Shown in pieces: positions 41,097 to 48,855 of a stretch of DNA of 64,000 nucleotides. Origin of the DNA: Deltaproteobacteria bacterium. Its GTDB lineage: Bacteria > Myxococcota > Kuafuiibacteriia > Kuafuiibacteriales > Kuafuiibacteriaceae. Position numbers and translations under genes: made by a program. Numbering within the stretch: position 1 is the first letter of the stretch; every line of letters begins with the position of its first letter. Location of the stretch: NCBI GenBank assembly GCA_020632995.1, contig JACKEN010000015.1:62001-126000 (forward strand), written 5' to 3'. The notes under the pieces are model-generated. The model saw only the letters and a list, made by a program, of their open reading frames with translations. It was not told where the DNA came from and did not search any database.

Positions 41097-41675
41097 TCAG
41101 CGATCGCCCCCGCGCGGCGCGAGGAGGAGATCGTCGTCGGTGTCCTCCACCCGCTCCACCGGCAAGTCCGATTGCACCGGCCCCTGCCGGCGCTTCACCA
41201 GGCTGTGCATCTCGGCCCCCATCGGCTCGCGCTCGGTCATCGCGTCCATCAGCTTGGTGTGCGACGCGATGATCGAGCGGAGGCCCGCCTCGAACTGGGC
41301 CTTCTGGCGCTTGAGCTCGTCGATGTCCTCCATGATGCGCACCAGGCGGGTGTGCGCGTTCTGGATGATCTGCTCGGCCTGGGCCTCGGCCTGGGCCACC
41401 ACGATCTCGGACTCCTTGCGCGCGTTCTGCTTGATGTCCTCGGTGATGCGGGTGGCGGTGATCATCGTCTCCTTCAGGGTCCGCTCGCGCTCGCGGTGAT
41501 CGAGGAGCTCGGCGTCCTTGCGCTTGATCTCCTCCCTGAGGGCGTTGTTCTCGCGCACGAGCTGCTCGAAGTCGTTGGCCAGCACGTCGAGGAAGGCGTC
41601 GACCTCGCGCTTGTCGAAGCCCCAGAACGCCGTCCGGAACTGCTGCTGCTGGATGTCCAGGGGCGTGAGCTTCAC
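41097..41675 (-). CDS. DivIVA-family coiled-coil protein
   Basis: This is a 192-residue protein with the DivIVA N-terminus MKLTPLDIQQQQFRTAFWGFDKREVDAFLDVLANDFEQL. Two long coiled-coil segments (about residues 30-70 and 75-150) follow. DivIVA proteins bind curved or polar membranes and organise division or growth. The GTG at 41675 is chosen to give this conserved start. It is convergent with gor, with 4 bases between the stops. The C-terminal 35 residues are charged and Pro-rich. Confidence 0.85.
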   Translation of the reverse strand: MKLTPLDIQQQQFRTAFWGFDKREVDAFLDVLANDFEQLVRENNALREEIKRKDAELLDHRERERTLKETMITATRITEDIKQNARKESEIVVAQAEAQAEQIIQNAHTRLVRIMEDIDELKRQKAQFEAGLRSIIASHTKLMDAMTEREPMGAEMHSLVKRRQGPVQSDLPVERVEDTDDDLLLAPRGGDR

Positions 41676-41729
41676 GCCCTGGATCCTACCGGGGGGATCG
41701 GGGTCCGGCAAATCTTTGGGTGAGCGGGG

Positions 41730-42398
41730 TCAGCCCCGCGCCCCGAAGATGGCGGTGCCCACCCGCACCACGGTGGCCCCGGCCGCGATCGCGGCCTCGA
41801 AGTCGCCGCTCATCCCCATCGAGAGGATCGGCAGTGGCCGCTTCAGGCGTTCCACCAGATCGTCACGCAGCCGTCGCAGCTCGGGGAAGTAGCGGGGCCC
41901 CTCCCCCTCGGGCGGGATGCACATGAGCCCCTGCACCTCGAGCCACCCGGTCGCCTGGGCGACCTCGATCAGGGCCTCCACCCCCTCGGGATCCACCCCC
42001 GCCTTCTGGTCCTCGTGGGCCAGGTTCACCTCGACCAGCACGTCCAGGCGGCGCCCCTCGGCCTCGGCCGCCCGGGCGAGAGCGCGGGCCAGCTTCTCGG
42101 AGTCCAGGGTGTGGAGCAGGTGGGCGGTGGCGGCGGCCTTCGCCTTGTTGGACTGCACGTGGCCGATGAGGTGCCACCGCGCGTCGGGCGGCAGGAGCGG
42201 CTGCTTCCGCAACATCTCCTGCACGTAGTTCTCGCCGAAGTCCCGCTGCCCCGCCGCGTACGCCTCGAGGAGGAGCGCGTCGGGCTGGCGCTTGCTCACC
42301 GCCACCAGGCACACCTCGGCCGGGTCGCGCCCCGCCGCCCGGCACGCCTCGGCCACCTGGGCCTGCACCGCGGCCAGCCGCTCCGCCAGGGTGCTCAT
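41730..42398 (-). CDS. YggS family pyridoxal phosphate homeostasis protein
   Basis: PLP-binding protein of the alanine-racemase-like fold that buffers PLP and affects amino-acid metabolism. The 222-residue product has the PLP Lys in VCLVAVSKRQPDALL, GQRDFGENYVQEM, WHLIGHVQSNKAK and the C-terminal SMGMSGDFEAAIAAGATVVRVGTAIFG. The ATG at 42398 overlaps the maf stop by 4 bases (ATGA). The Shine-Dalgarno sequence AAGGAGG lies within the 14-bp palindrome at 42400-42413. Coupling with maf is likely. Confidence 0.93.
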   Translation of the reverse strand: MSTLAERLAAVQAQVAEACRAAGRDPAEVCLVAVSKRQPDALLLEAYAAGQRDFGENYVQEMLRKQPLLPPDARWHLIGHVQSNKAKAAATAHLLHTLDSEKLARALARAAEAEGRRLDVLVEVNLAHEDQKAGVDPEGVEALIEVAQATGWLEVQGLMCIPPEGEGPRYFPELRRLRDDLVERLKRPLPILSMGMSGDFEAAIAAGATVVRVGTAIFGARG

Positions 42399-42949
42399 CG
42401 CAGGCCTCCTTGCGCCAACAGCTCGAGGGTCTCCTCCAGCGGGAGCCCGACCACGTTGGTGTAGCTCCCCTCCACCCACGCCACCAGGGCCCCGCCCTCG
42501 CCCTGGATGCCGTAGGCCCCCGCCTTGTCCATCGGCTCGCCCCCCGCCACGTAGCGGGCGATCTCCGCCTCGGTCAGCGACCGAAAGCGCACCCGGGTGC
42601 TCACCACCAGGCTCCGGGTGTCCCCAGCCACGTCGCGCAGCACCACCGCGGTGTGGACCAGGTGGGTCTGGCCGGACAGCCGGGCCAGCATCGCCCGGGC
42701 CTCGGCCTCGTCGGCCGCCTTGCCGCAGATGGTGTCGTCAAGGTCGACCACGGTGTCCGCGGCGAGCACCGGGCCCGCGGCCGGGCAGGCCCGCGCCTTG
42801 TCCTCGGCCACCCGGAGCGCGTAGGCCACCGGCGGCTCGCCCGGGCGCGGGGTCTCGTCCACGTGGGACGGCACCACCGGGGGCTCGAGGCCCACGTGGG
42901 CCAACAGCTGCCGGCGGCGCGGAGAGGCGGAGGCCAGGGTGAAGCTCAC
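42395..42949 (-). CDS. Maf family nucleotide pyrophosphatase
   Basis: Hydrolyses non-canonical or modified nucleoside triphosphates, or dTTP/UTP, to monophosphates. The 184-residue product begins FTLASASPRRRQLLAHVG, has VLAADTVVDLDDTICGKAADEAEARAML and ends with GAYGIQGEGGALVAWVEGSYTNVVGLPLEET, all Maf landmarks. The GTG at 42949 is chosen because family members begin here. Its stop overlaps the yggS start, and it is divergent from proC with 75 bases between starts. Confidence 0.93.
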   Translation of the reverse strand: MSFTLASASPRRRQLLAHVGLEPPVVPSHVDETPRPGEPPVAYALRVAEDKARACPAAGPVLAADTVVDLDDTICGKAADEAEARAMLARLSGQTHLVHTAVVLRDVAGDTRSLVVSTRVRFRSLTEAEIARYVAGGEPMDKAGAYGIQGEGGALVAWVEGSYTNVVGLPLEETLELLAQGGLR

Positions 42950-43024
42950 CCGACCTGTCTGGCACGGGGGGCGGCCCCCGCCAAGCGTGACAGGCCCACG
43001 CCGGGGTGATAGCGCCAGGGGATC

Positions 43025-43843
43025 ATGGTCCTCCGCGACAAGACCGTAGCCATCATCGGGGTCGGCAACATGGGCCTGGCCCTGATGCGCGGCATCATCG
43101 ACAGCGGCGCGGTGCCGCCCGAGCGCATCGTCATCCACAACAAGCGCAAGGAGCGCACCGAGGCCCTCGCACAGGAGTACGGGGTGCGGGCGGCCGAGAG
43201 CAACGCGGCCTGCGTCCAGGGGGCGGACATCGTCCTCATCGCGGTGAAGCCCCAGATCTTCACCAAGGTCCTGGGCGAGATCCGCGGCGCCCTCGGCGAC
43301 GCGGTGGTGCTCAGCGTGGCCGCGGGCATCACCTGCGCCCGCATCGAGGCCGAGCTCGGGGGGGTGCCCCGGGTGGTGCGGGCGATGCCCAACACCCCCG
43401 CGACCATCAAGGAGGGCGCCACCGCGGTGTGCGGCGGGGCCCACGCCACCGAGCTCGACGTGGAGATGGCGCAGGCCATCTTGCAGGAGATCAGCGAGGT
43501 GGTGGTGGTGGTGGACGAGATCCACATGGACGCGGTCACCGGCCTGTCCGGCAGCGGCCCCGCCTACATCATGCTGATCATCGAGGCCTTCGCCGACGCC
43601 GGGGTGAAGGTGGGCCTGTCGCGCGAGATCGCCCAGGCCCTCGCGGTCCAGACCATCCGGGGCTCGGCGCGCCTGCTCCAGGTCACCAACGAGCACCCCG
43701 GCCGCCTGAAGGACCAGGTCACCTCGCCCGGCGGCACCGCCATCGCGGGGCTGCACACCCTCGAGGAGGGCGGCCTGCGCACCACCATCATCAACGCGGT
43801 GGAGGCGGCGACCCGGCGGGCGAAGGAGCTGGGCGAGAGCTGA
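43025..43843 (+). CDS. proC: Pyrroline-5-carboxylate reductase
   Basis: Last step of proline synthesis, reducing P5C with NAD(P)H. The 272-residue product has the nucleotide fold VAIIGVGNMGLALMRGII, VLIAVKPQ, the MPNTPATIKEGATAVCGG segment, and the C-terminal dimer/P5C region DAVTGLSGSGPAYIMLIIEAFADAGVKVGLSREIA plus VTSPGGTAIAGLHTLEEGGLR. A candidate promoter GTGACA/TAGCGC and AGGGG precede the ATG. Its last 53 bases overlap the convergent DUF1285-like gene. Confidence 0.96.
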   Translation: MVLRDKTVAIIGVGNMGLALMRGIIDSGAVPPERIVIHNKRKERTEALAQEYGVRAAESNAACVQGADIVLIAVKPQIFTKVLGEIRGALGDAVVLSVAAGITCARIEAELGGVPRVVRAMPNTPATIKEGATAVCGGAHATELDVEMAQAILQEISEVVVVVDEIHMDAVTGLSGSGPAYIMLIIEAFADAGVKVGLSREIAQALAVQTIRGSARLLQVTNEHPGRLKDQVTSPGGTAIAGLHTLEEGGLRTTIINAVEAATRRAKELGES

Positions 43844-44309
43844 CGTCGTCCTGCACCGGCGGCCGCACCCGCGCCACGCCGAGCTCGAGGTAGATGCCTG
43901 CCTCGTCCTCCTGCACCAGGGGCTCGAGCTGCAAGGTAGCCTTCCGCGAGAACGCCGCCCACAGCTGGCCGCCGCGCACGTCGCAGTACAGCCTGCCGTC
44001 CTCGTCCTGCCGCAGGGTCGCGGGGGCGAGGGGCTCCTGCCGCCCGTCCGAGAGGTGGAGTGTGACCCCGGCCACATCGATATCGACGCCGACCACGAAG
44101 ACCGGCGCCCCCTCGATCTCTACGTAGGCCCAGTTGATGTCGTTCTCGAGGATGTAGCGGCCGTCCTCGGCCCGAGCCACCCAGGCGTCGAAGGCCCGGG
44201 CCACCGCCGGGTTCTCGACCGGCGCGCCCTCGTGGAACCACCGCCCCTGGGCGTCCCGGCGGATGGTGGTCTCCCGGCTGAACCCGGGAGGCAGACGCGG
44301 ATCTTCCAC
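43791..44309 (-). CDS. DUF1285-like protein
   Basis: This is a 172-residue soluble protein resembling DUF1285: TTIRRDAQGRWFHEGAPVENPAVARAFDAWV, DGRYILENDINWAYVEIEGAPVFVVGVDID. Role unknown. The last 20 residues are Pro/Ser-rich. Its 3' end overlaps proC by 53 bases on the opposite strand, which is unusually long for a real pair. The strong match in the first 140 residues still supports the gene; if the end is real it is antisense to the proC 3' end. The start could be MEDPRLPPGFSRE as used here. Confidence 0.72.
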   Translation of the reverse strand: MEDPRLPPGFSRETTIRRDAQGRWFHEGAPVENPAVARAFDAWVARAEDGRYILENDINWAYVEIEGAPVFVVGVDIDVAGVTLHLSDGRQEPLAPATLRQDEDGRLYCDVRGGQLWAAFSRKATLQLEPLVQEDEAGIYLELGVARVRPPVQDDVSSRPAPSPAGSPPPPR

Positions 44310-44367
44310 CGGCAGAATGTAGAAACGTGAGCCGCCATTGGCCAGTCGGATTCGCTATGCTCCGGCC

Positions 44368-45819
44368 ATGCGCTCACGCACCCCGGCCCTCGCGGCCCTC
44401 ACCCTGGGCCTGGTGGCCGCGGCCTGCGAGAGCGGAGGGACCGAGGCCGACTACACCGGCGTCACCTTGAACATGGCGTTCCCGGTGACCCTACCCATCA
44501 CCGAGCTCCACGTGGACGGGGTGTACGAGGACGAGACCTCCGCCATGCCCCACGGGGTGGTCGAGGTCGACCCCGCGAACGCCGGCACCACCTGGCACCG
44601 CGAGCAGCTGATCATGTTCTTGGATGCGGCCGCGACGGGTCGCACCGTGAAGATCCACGTGGACGGCAAGGACGCCGACGGCGGCATCCAGGCCACCGCC
44701 GACGCGCAGGTGACCCTCAAGCTGGGCTACTTCGTGGTGGCCACCGCGACCCTCACCACCGACGTGCGCTGCGGCAACGGCCTGATCGAGGCGGACGAGG
44801 CCTGCGACGACGGCGGCCGGCAGGAGGGTGACGGTTGCAGTGCGTCTTGCGACATCGAGAGCGGCTTCGTGTGCGCCCGCGCCCCGAGCCTGTGCACCGC
44901 GGCCGGGGTCACCGCGGTGGTCGACCCCGTGGCCAGCTGCCCCGGCAACGGCACCGACGCCACCCCGTTCTGCCTCATGAGCCGAGCGCTGGAGGCCCCG
45001 TGGGCCGACGTGCTCGTGCTCCGCGCGGGCGACTACGAGGAGGCGATCCGGATCGAGCGCGACGTCGTGGTGCACGCCGAGGCCGGGGCGCGCCTGATCT
45101 CACCCGACAGCCCCGCCCTCGTGGTCAGCGCGGGCACGGTCAAGGTCGAGGGCCTCGCGGTGCGGGGCATCTCGCGCTTCGGCGGCGGCGTCGTGGTGCA
45201 GGGCGAGGACACCGACGTCTCGCTCGCCCACATGACGGTGGGGCCCTCGAGCACGGTGGGGGTGACGGTGCTCGACAACGCGCTGTTCGCCCTCGACGAC
45301 AGCCGCCTCACCCAGAACGCGGGCGGCGGCCTCGCGCTCGACACCCGGCACGGCTACGTGGTCAAGAACACCTTCATCACCGAGAACGGCGACCCCGGCG
45401 CCGCCTTCGGCGGGGTGTGGATCCAGCAGGCCCCCACCAACGCCCTCCTCGTGAACCTGACCGTGGCCGAGAACCAGGCCGCCGACCCCGCGCAAGGTGG
45501 CCTGCGCTGTGAGGCCCCGGGTGAGGTGCTCAACACCATCGCCTGGAGCAACGGCGAGGTGAGCGCGGCGGCGGCCGCGGCCTGCGCGTACGCGTACAGC
45601 GACGTGGGGCCCCTGGCCGCCGACGCCACCCTCCCCGCCGGCTCCTTCTCGGAGGACCCGGACTTCACCGACGACCACCACCTCGAGCCCGGCTCGCCCT
45701 GCCTCGACCGCGGCGACCCCGAGAGCATCGACCGGGGCGACGCCCCGAGCACGGACTACGACGGCGACCCCCGGCCCCAGGGCCCCAACATCGACGTGGG
45801 CGCGGACGAGGCGGGCTGA
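44368..45819 (+). CDS. Lipoprotein with Myxococcus Cys-rich repeat and right-handed beta-helix
   Basis: This is a 483-residue lipoprotein (MRSRTPALAALTLGLVAAAC, lipobox AAAC). A beta-rich N-terminal segment precedes one Myxococcus-type Cys-rich repeat (RCGNGLIEADEACDDGG followed by CSASCDIESGFVC, about residues 135-170). A parallel beta-helix of the pectate-lyase type (about 205-420) follows, with repeated short strands and turns such as VVSAGTVKVEGLAVRGISRF. It ends DVGADEAG. The beta-helix suggests polysaccharide binding or cleavage, but no catalytic residues can be assigned. TATGCT lies six bases before the ATG, so the transcript may be leaderless. Confidence 0.82.
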   Translation: MRSRTPALAALTLGLVAAACESGGTEADYTGVTLNMAFPVTLPITELHVDGVYEDETSAMPHGVVEVDPANAGTTWHREQLIMFLDAAATGRTVKIHVDGKDADGGIQATADAQVTLKLGYFVVATATLTTDVRCGNGLIEADEACDDGGRQEGDGCSASCDIESGFVCARAPSLCTAAGVTAVVDPVASCPGNGTDATPFCLMSRALEAPWADVLVLRAGDYEEAIRIERDVVVHAEAGARLISPDSPALVVSAGTVKVEGLAVRGISRFGGGVVVQGEDTDVSLAHMTVGPSSTVGVTVLDNALFALDDSRLTQNAGGGLALDTRHGYVVKNTFITENGDPGAAFGGVWIQQAPTNALLVNLTVAENQAADPAQGGLRCEAPGEVLNTIAWSNGEVSAAAAAACAYAYSDVGPLAADATLPAGSFSEDPDFTDDHHLEPGSPCLDRGDPESIDRGDAPSTDYDGDPRPQGPNIDVGADEAG

Positions 45820-45882
45820 CTGCGTCCTGGAGAGCTCGTTGGATGGTGCGCGGACTCCTTGGCACCCAGGCCTCTCTCTGCT

Positions 45883-46045
45883 GCCTGACGCTGGCGCCCT
45901 GAAGCCTGTCTCTGAGGCCTGACGCTGGCGCCCTGAAGCCTGTCTCTGAGGCCTGAGACCGTCGGCGCGGCGGTGGACTCTGGAGCGGCGTCAGGCTTCA
46001 GAGACAGGTCTCAGACTCCAGGTCTCAGGCTCGAGGCTCCAGGGT
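45883..46045. repeat. Intergenic structured repeat, copy A (with 34-bp tandem duplication)
   Basis: This lies in the 267-base gap between two convergent genes. Two adjacent identical 34-bp units (45883-45916 and 45917-45950) each carry GCCTGTCTCTGA. Downstream, CAGGCTTCAGAGACAGGT (45992-46009) is the inverted partner (11 bp: CCTGTCTCTGA/TCAGAGACAGG). Further Cys-like GTCTCAG and CAGGCTC units follow. The same core and inverted partner recur at 56.4 and 62.8 kb. No coding or transposase signal is present. Confidence 0.85.
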
Positions 46046-46086
46046 CGCGACCATTGAGGGTCCCATCGGAAGGCGCGAACGCTCCG

Positions 46087-47166
46087 CTATGGGCGGAGCA
46101 GGGCGAAGGCGCGCAGGAAGTTCTCGCCCAGAACCTTCTGGATGCGCGCCTCGCTCCAGCCTCGCTGCAACATGTATTGCACCATCCTCGGGTAGGAGTC
46201 GCCGCTCCGCAGGTCCGGGGGCGGGATGATCGCCCCGTCGTAGTCGCTCCCGATCGCGACGAAGTCCTCGCCCACCACGTCGATGACGTGCTGCATGTGC
46301 TCGAGGATCATCTGCCCGTCGCGGTGGCCGTGGGCCCCCTTGAGGAAGTGGACCGAGTAGATGATCCCCACCACCCCGCCGGTGTCGGCGATCGCCTTCA
46401 GCTGCCGGTCGTCGAGGTTGCGCCAGTGGGGCGTGACCCCCGAGACCCCGGTGTGGGTGTCGATGAGGGGCTGGCTCTTGTCGTGCGCCTCCACCGCGTC
46501 CCAGAACCCGTCGGGGTGGACGTGGGCGAGGTCGACGAAGATCCGCTCCTCGTTCAGCTGGGTCACCAGGCGCCGGCCCGCCTCGCTCAGGCCTCGACGG
46601 CGGCGCAGGTAGCTCACGGGGGTGGAGGCGGCGCCGACGCGTGAGTTGGTGAGGTGCACCAGGGTCACCCGGGTGAGGAGCCGGTCCGGCACGTCGGCGG
46701 GCCCGTTCGGCGCGCCGTCGAAGGCGTTGCCGCCCTGCACCGAGAGCATGATCGCGTGGGCGCCCCGGGCCCGGGCCGCGCGGTACTCGGCGTGGCTCCG
46801 GACCAGGGCCAGCGCGCCCTCGGAGGCGTCGACGACCTCGACGAGGCGGGCCACGTTCTCGGTGAAGGCGCGCCACCGCCCGGCCGCGGTGCGCAGGGGG
46901 TTCGTGGTGATCGACCACATCCCGCCGGAGAGGCCGGCGTCCTGCATCCGCGGCAGGTCCATGTGCCCGAAGTGCCGACCCCGCAAGATACCTTGCCCGT
47001 GCCGCCGCATCGGGTCGTAGCCGAACAGGCGCATCGGGATGAAGGTGTCGAGGTGGAGATCCACCACCTCACACCGCCGGGTCAGCTCCACCGCCGCCTC
47101 GCTCACCCCAAGCCGCGCCGCCACCTCCTTGGGCGCCTGCCTCTCCGCCATCTGGCCCGCCGTCAT
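46087..47166 (-). CDS. Membrane dipeptidase family protein (peptidase M19)
   Basis: This is a zinc-dependent dipeptidase of the renal-dipeptidase type. The 359-residue protein has the metal-binding HLDTF start (VVDLHLDTFIPMRL), the bridging region in MLSVQGGNAFDG (Glu normally found here is Gln), and LVHLTNSR. It also has FVDLAHVHPDGFWDAVEAH, LIDTHTGVSGVTPHWRNL and the end FVAIGSDYDGAI, close to the family order. The Q in place of the usual bridging Glu deserves attention. The ATG at 47166 is preceded by AGGGGAGGGG; MAERQAP at 47151 is an alternative. Confidence 0.82.
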   Translation of the reverse strand: MTAGQMAERQAPKEVAARLGVSEAAVELTRRCEVVDLHLDTFIPMRLFGYDPMRRHGQGILRGRHFGHMDLPRMQDAGLSGGMWSITTNPLRTAAGRWRAFTENVARLVEVVDASEGALALVRSHAEYRAARARGAHAIMLSVQGGNAFDGAPNGPADVPDRLLTRVTLVHLTNSRVGAASTPVSYLRRRRGLSEAGRRLVTQLNEERIFVDLAHVHPDGFWDAVEAHDKSQPLIDTHTGVSGVTPHWRNLDDRQLKAIADTGGVVGIIYSVHFLKGAHGHRDGQMILEHMQHVIDVVGEDFVAIGSDYDGAIIPPPDLRSGDSYPRMVQYMLQRGWSEARIQKVLGENFLRAFALLRP

Positions 47167-47195
47167 CCCCTCCCCTATCCCACCCAAGCACCACG

Positions 47196-47224
47196 TTGAC
47201 CAGGGCCGCCCGACCTCATACGAG
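47196..47224 (+). promoter_or_regulatory. Predicted leaderless promoter of the IMPase gene
   Basis: TTGACC (47196-47201) and TACGAG (47219-47224) are separated by exactly 17 bases; six bases later comes the GTG at 47231. No Shine-Dalgarno sequence is seen. This geometry decides the start of the inositol monophosphatase gene and matches the promoter at 7725. Confidence 0.55.
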
Positions 47225-47230
47225 TGCCGC

Positions 47231-48016
47231 GTGGAGCGCCGCGACCTGGCCGCCCGCCTGAAGGAGGCCAAGAAGATCACCCTCGAGGCGGCGCGCCTCG
47301 CCCGCCACCACTTCGAGCACCTCCACCGGCTCGAGGTCGAGGCCAAGGGCCTGCAGGACTTCGTCAGCGCCGCGGATCGCGAGGTCGAGGCCCTCCTGTT
47401 CGGGCGCCTGGCCGAGGCGTTCCCCGGCGAGGGGTTCCTCGGCGAAGAGGGCGGCCTGCGCGGAGATCCGTCCGCCATCTGGGTCTGCGACCCGATCGAC
47501 GGCACCACCAACTTCCTGCGCGGCTCTGCCCTGTTCGGGGTCAGCGTCGCCTTCGTGGCCGAGGGCCAGACCCAGGTCGGGATCATCGAGGAGCCCGCCG
47601 CCCACCGCACCTACGCCGCGACGCGCGGGGGCGGGGCCGACCTGAACGGCGCGCCGCTGCGTGTGCGGCCCTGCCCGTCGCTCGAGCGCGCGCTGATCGG
47701 CCTCGGCTTCAATCTCCGCCAGGACCGCGCCGCGTTCATGGGCGCGATCGAGCGCCTCTTCGACGCCGGGGCGGAGTTCCGGCGGCTCGGCTCCGCCTCC
47801 ATGGGCCTGGCCAGCGTCGCCGCGGGCCGGCTCGACGCGTTCTGGCAGCTCCACCTCAGCAGCTGGGACGTGCTCGCGGGGCTCCTTCTGGTCGAGGAGG
47901 CAGGCGGGGTTGCGTTCGAGTTCCTCGCGCAAGACGGCCTGCTCAACGGCAACCCGGTCCTCGCCGCCGCGCCCGAGATCGCAACCGACCTTGCATCGAT
48001 CTTGAAGTTCACCTGA
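47231..48016 (+). CDS. Inositol monophosphatase family protein
   Basis: Mg-dependent phosphomonoesterase related to SuhB. The 261-residue protein has the metal Glu in FLGEEGG (E72 region), the signature WVCDPIDGTTNF with D87 and D90, and the C-terminal SSWDVLAGLLLVEEAGGV. Substrates in the family include inositol-1-phosphate, fructose-1,6-bisphosphate and PAP; the choice is not clear here. The GTG at 47231 fits the leaderless promoter. Three GCAR-N6-YTGC copies lie in the last 120 bases of the gene. Confidence 0.88.
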   Translation: MERRDLAARLKEAKKITLEAARLARHHFEHLHRLEVEAKGLQDFVSAADREVEALLFGRLAEAFPGEGFLGEEGGLRGDPSAIWVCDPIDGTTNFLRGSALFGVSVAFVAEGQTQVGIIEEPAAHRTYAATRGGGADLNGAPLRVRPCPSLERALIGLGFNLRQDRAAFMGAIERLFDAGAEFRRLGSASMGLASVAAGRLDAFWQLHLSSWDVLAGLLLVEEAGGVAFEFLAQDGLLNGNPVLAAAPEIATDLASILKFT

Positions 48017-48157
48017 CGGCCGCTGCCTCGACACGAGGCGTGCCGAGCATCACCTTGACTTCCCTGCGCCCCGAGCGCACGCGCACGCGCGCGTGTTCCT
48101 ACTTCTCTTCTCAGAACGTAACCCATAGAAAAGATTAGGCTTTTTGTTCGGAGGTGG

Positions 48158-48186
48158 TTGACCCCGAGGCTGCCTGCGGCTAGGTT
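48158..48186 (+). promoter_or_regulatory. Strong predicted sigma-70 promoter of the small-gene cluster
   Basis: TTGACC (48158-48163) and TAGGTT (48181-48186) are 17 bases apart. The 80 bases upstream are unusually AT-rich (around AACGTAACCCATAGAAAAG and a run of five T) for this GC-rich DNA, as seen in UP elements or insulated promoters. Transcription would start near 48193, giving a 45-base leader before the ATG at 48238. Confidence 0.6.
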
Positions 48187-48237
48187 GGCGCCATCCCCGC
48201 GACCCAGGTCGCGCGGAAATCCGACGAGAGGAGCCCA

Positions 48238-48375
48238 ATGATGCGGACGCAACCACACGATCACCTGAAGCTGGCCGCGCAGCCCAATGGCTGGAGCATC
48301 GACGAAGGCTCCTGCCGATTCGGACTCGAGATGTACGGGGTCGTGCGCTCGCGCGATCTCAGCCCCACCCGCTAG
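48238..48375 (+). CDS. Small ORF, 45 residues, function unknown
   Basis: ATG at 48238 (a second ATG follows at 48241) opens MMRTQPHDHLKLAAQPNG and ends at the TAG at 48373-48375 after SRDLSPTR. GAGAGGAG lies seven bases upstream as a Shine-Dalgarno sequence, and a strong predicted promoter lies 45 bases before that. The peptide is mixed-charge and soluble, with a single Cys. I find no relative. The promoter plus ribosome site are the main evidence for a real gene; a leader peptide or small protein is possible. Confidence 0.5.
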   Translation: MMRTQPHDHLKLAAQPNGWSIDEGSCRFGLEMYGVVRSRDLSPTR

Positions 48376-48524
48376 CCCCCGGACCTCGTGTCCACGGCGA
48401 CGGAGTCGGGCCTGGAGTCCGACCCAGCGCGGTGATCTGCGTCACTCGGACTCCCTTGATCATCCCCGCCCGGTGCGTCGTACCGAGGAGGGGGCCGCTC
48501 TTCGCGTTCGCCCCATAGGAGATT

Positions 48525-48624
48525 GGGGGTTCGCGCCCCCACGCCCTGCGTGGGGGACCGTCCGCGGGCGCCGGTGAAGGCGCCCTGCCCCACGTCGGGG
48601 TGAGAGTTTGGGGTCAAGAACCCC
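48525..48624 (+). other. Structured leader with mutually exclusive hairpins upstream of the 69-residue ORF
   Basis: Five inverted repeats lie in 100 bases. GGGGG (48525-48529) can pair with CCCCC (48536-48540). That same CCCCC is also the start of a 9-bp stem, CCCCCACGC/GCGTGGGGG (48536-48544 with 48548-48556). Further stems are GGGCGCC/GGCGCCC (48566-48572, 48579-48585), CCCC/GGGG (48588-48600) and GGGGT/ACCCC (48610-48624), the last ending two bases before AAAGGAGGTG. The shared CCCCC makes the first two stems alternatives, a layout seen in attenuators and riboswitches. Ligand and even transcription are unknown. Confidence 0.5.
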
Positions 48625-48639
48625 GGAAAGGAGGTGCCC

Positions 48640-48849
48640 ATGCGGAGTGAAGCACGCACCGAGGCACGCGCCGAGGCGCGCACCCGTGAGCGGGTCCACA
48701 GCGAGTGGCGACGCTTCGCGGACTATCGAGAGTTCATGCGCGGGAAGCAGGATGGCCGGCTCGGCTACCCAGCTGCGGGCGTCTCCGTAGCCTACATCGA
48801 GGGCTACATCCTGGGGCGCAAGCAGCACCACGGCATCTCGCGCCGGTGA
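48640..48849 (+). CDS. Small basic protein, 69 residues, function unknown
   Basis: The ATG at 48640 gives MRSEARTEARAEARTRERVHSE, an Arg/Glu/Ala-rich helix, then YREFMRGKQDGRLGYPAAGVSVAYIEGYILGRKQHH. The preceding AAAGGAGGTG is a near-perfect Shine-Dalgarno sequence four bases from the ATG, the strongest in this part of the window, so high expression is expected. A hairpin leader lies upstream and a terminator-like hairpin downstream. I do not recognise a family; a basic nucleic-acid-binding role is possible. A GTG at 48634 is an alternative start. Confidence 0.62.
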   Translation: MRSEARTEARAEARTRERVHSEWRRFADYREFMRGKQDGRLGYPAAGVSVAYIEGYILGRKQHHGISRR

Positions 48850-48855
48850 GTATGG

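Noticed and set aside
45883..45950. CRISPR-like repeat
   Set aside because: Only two units are adjacent, there are no spacers, and no cas genes are in the window.
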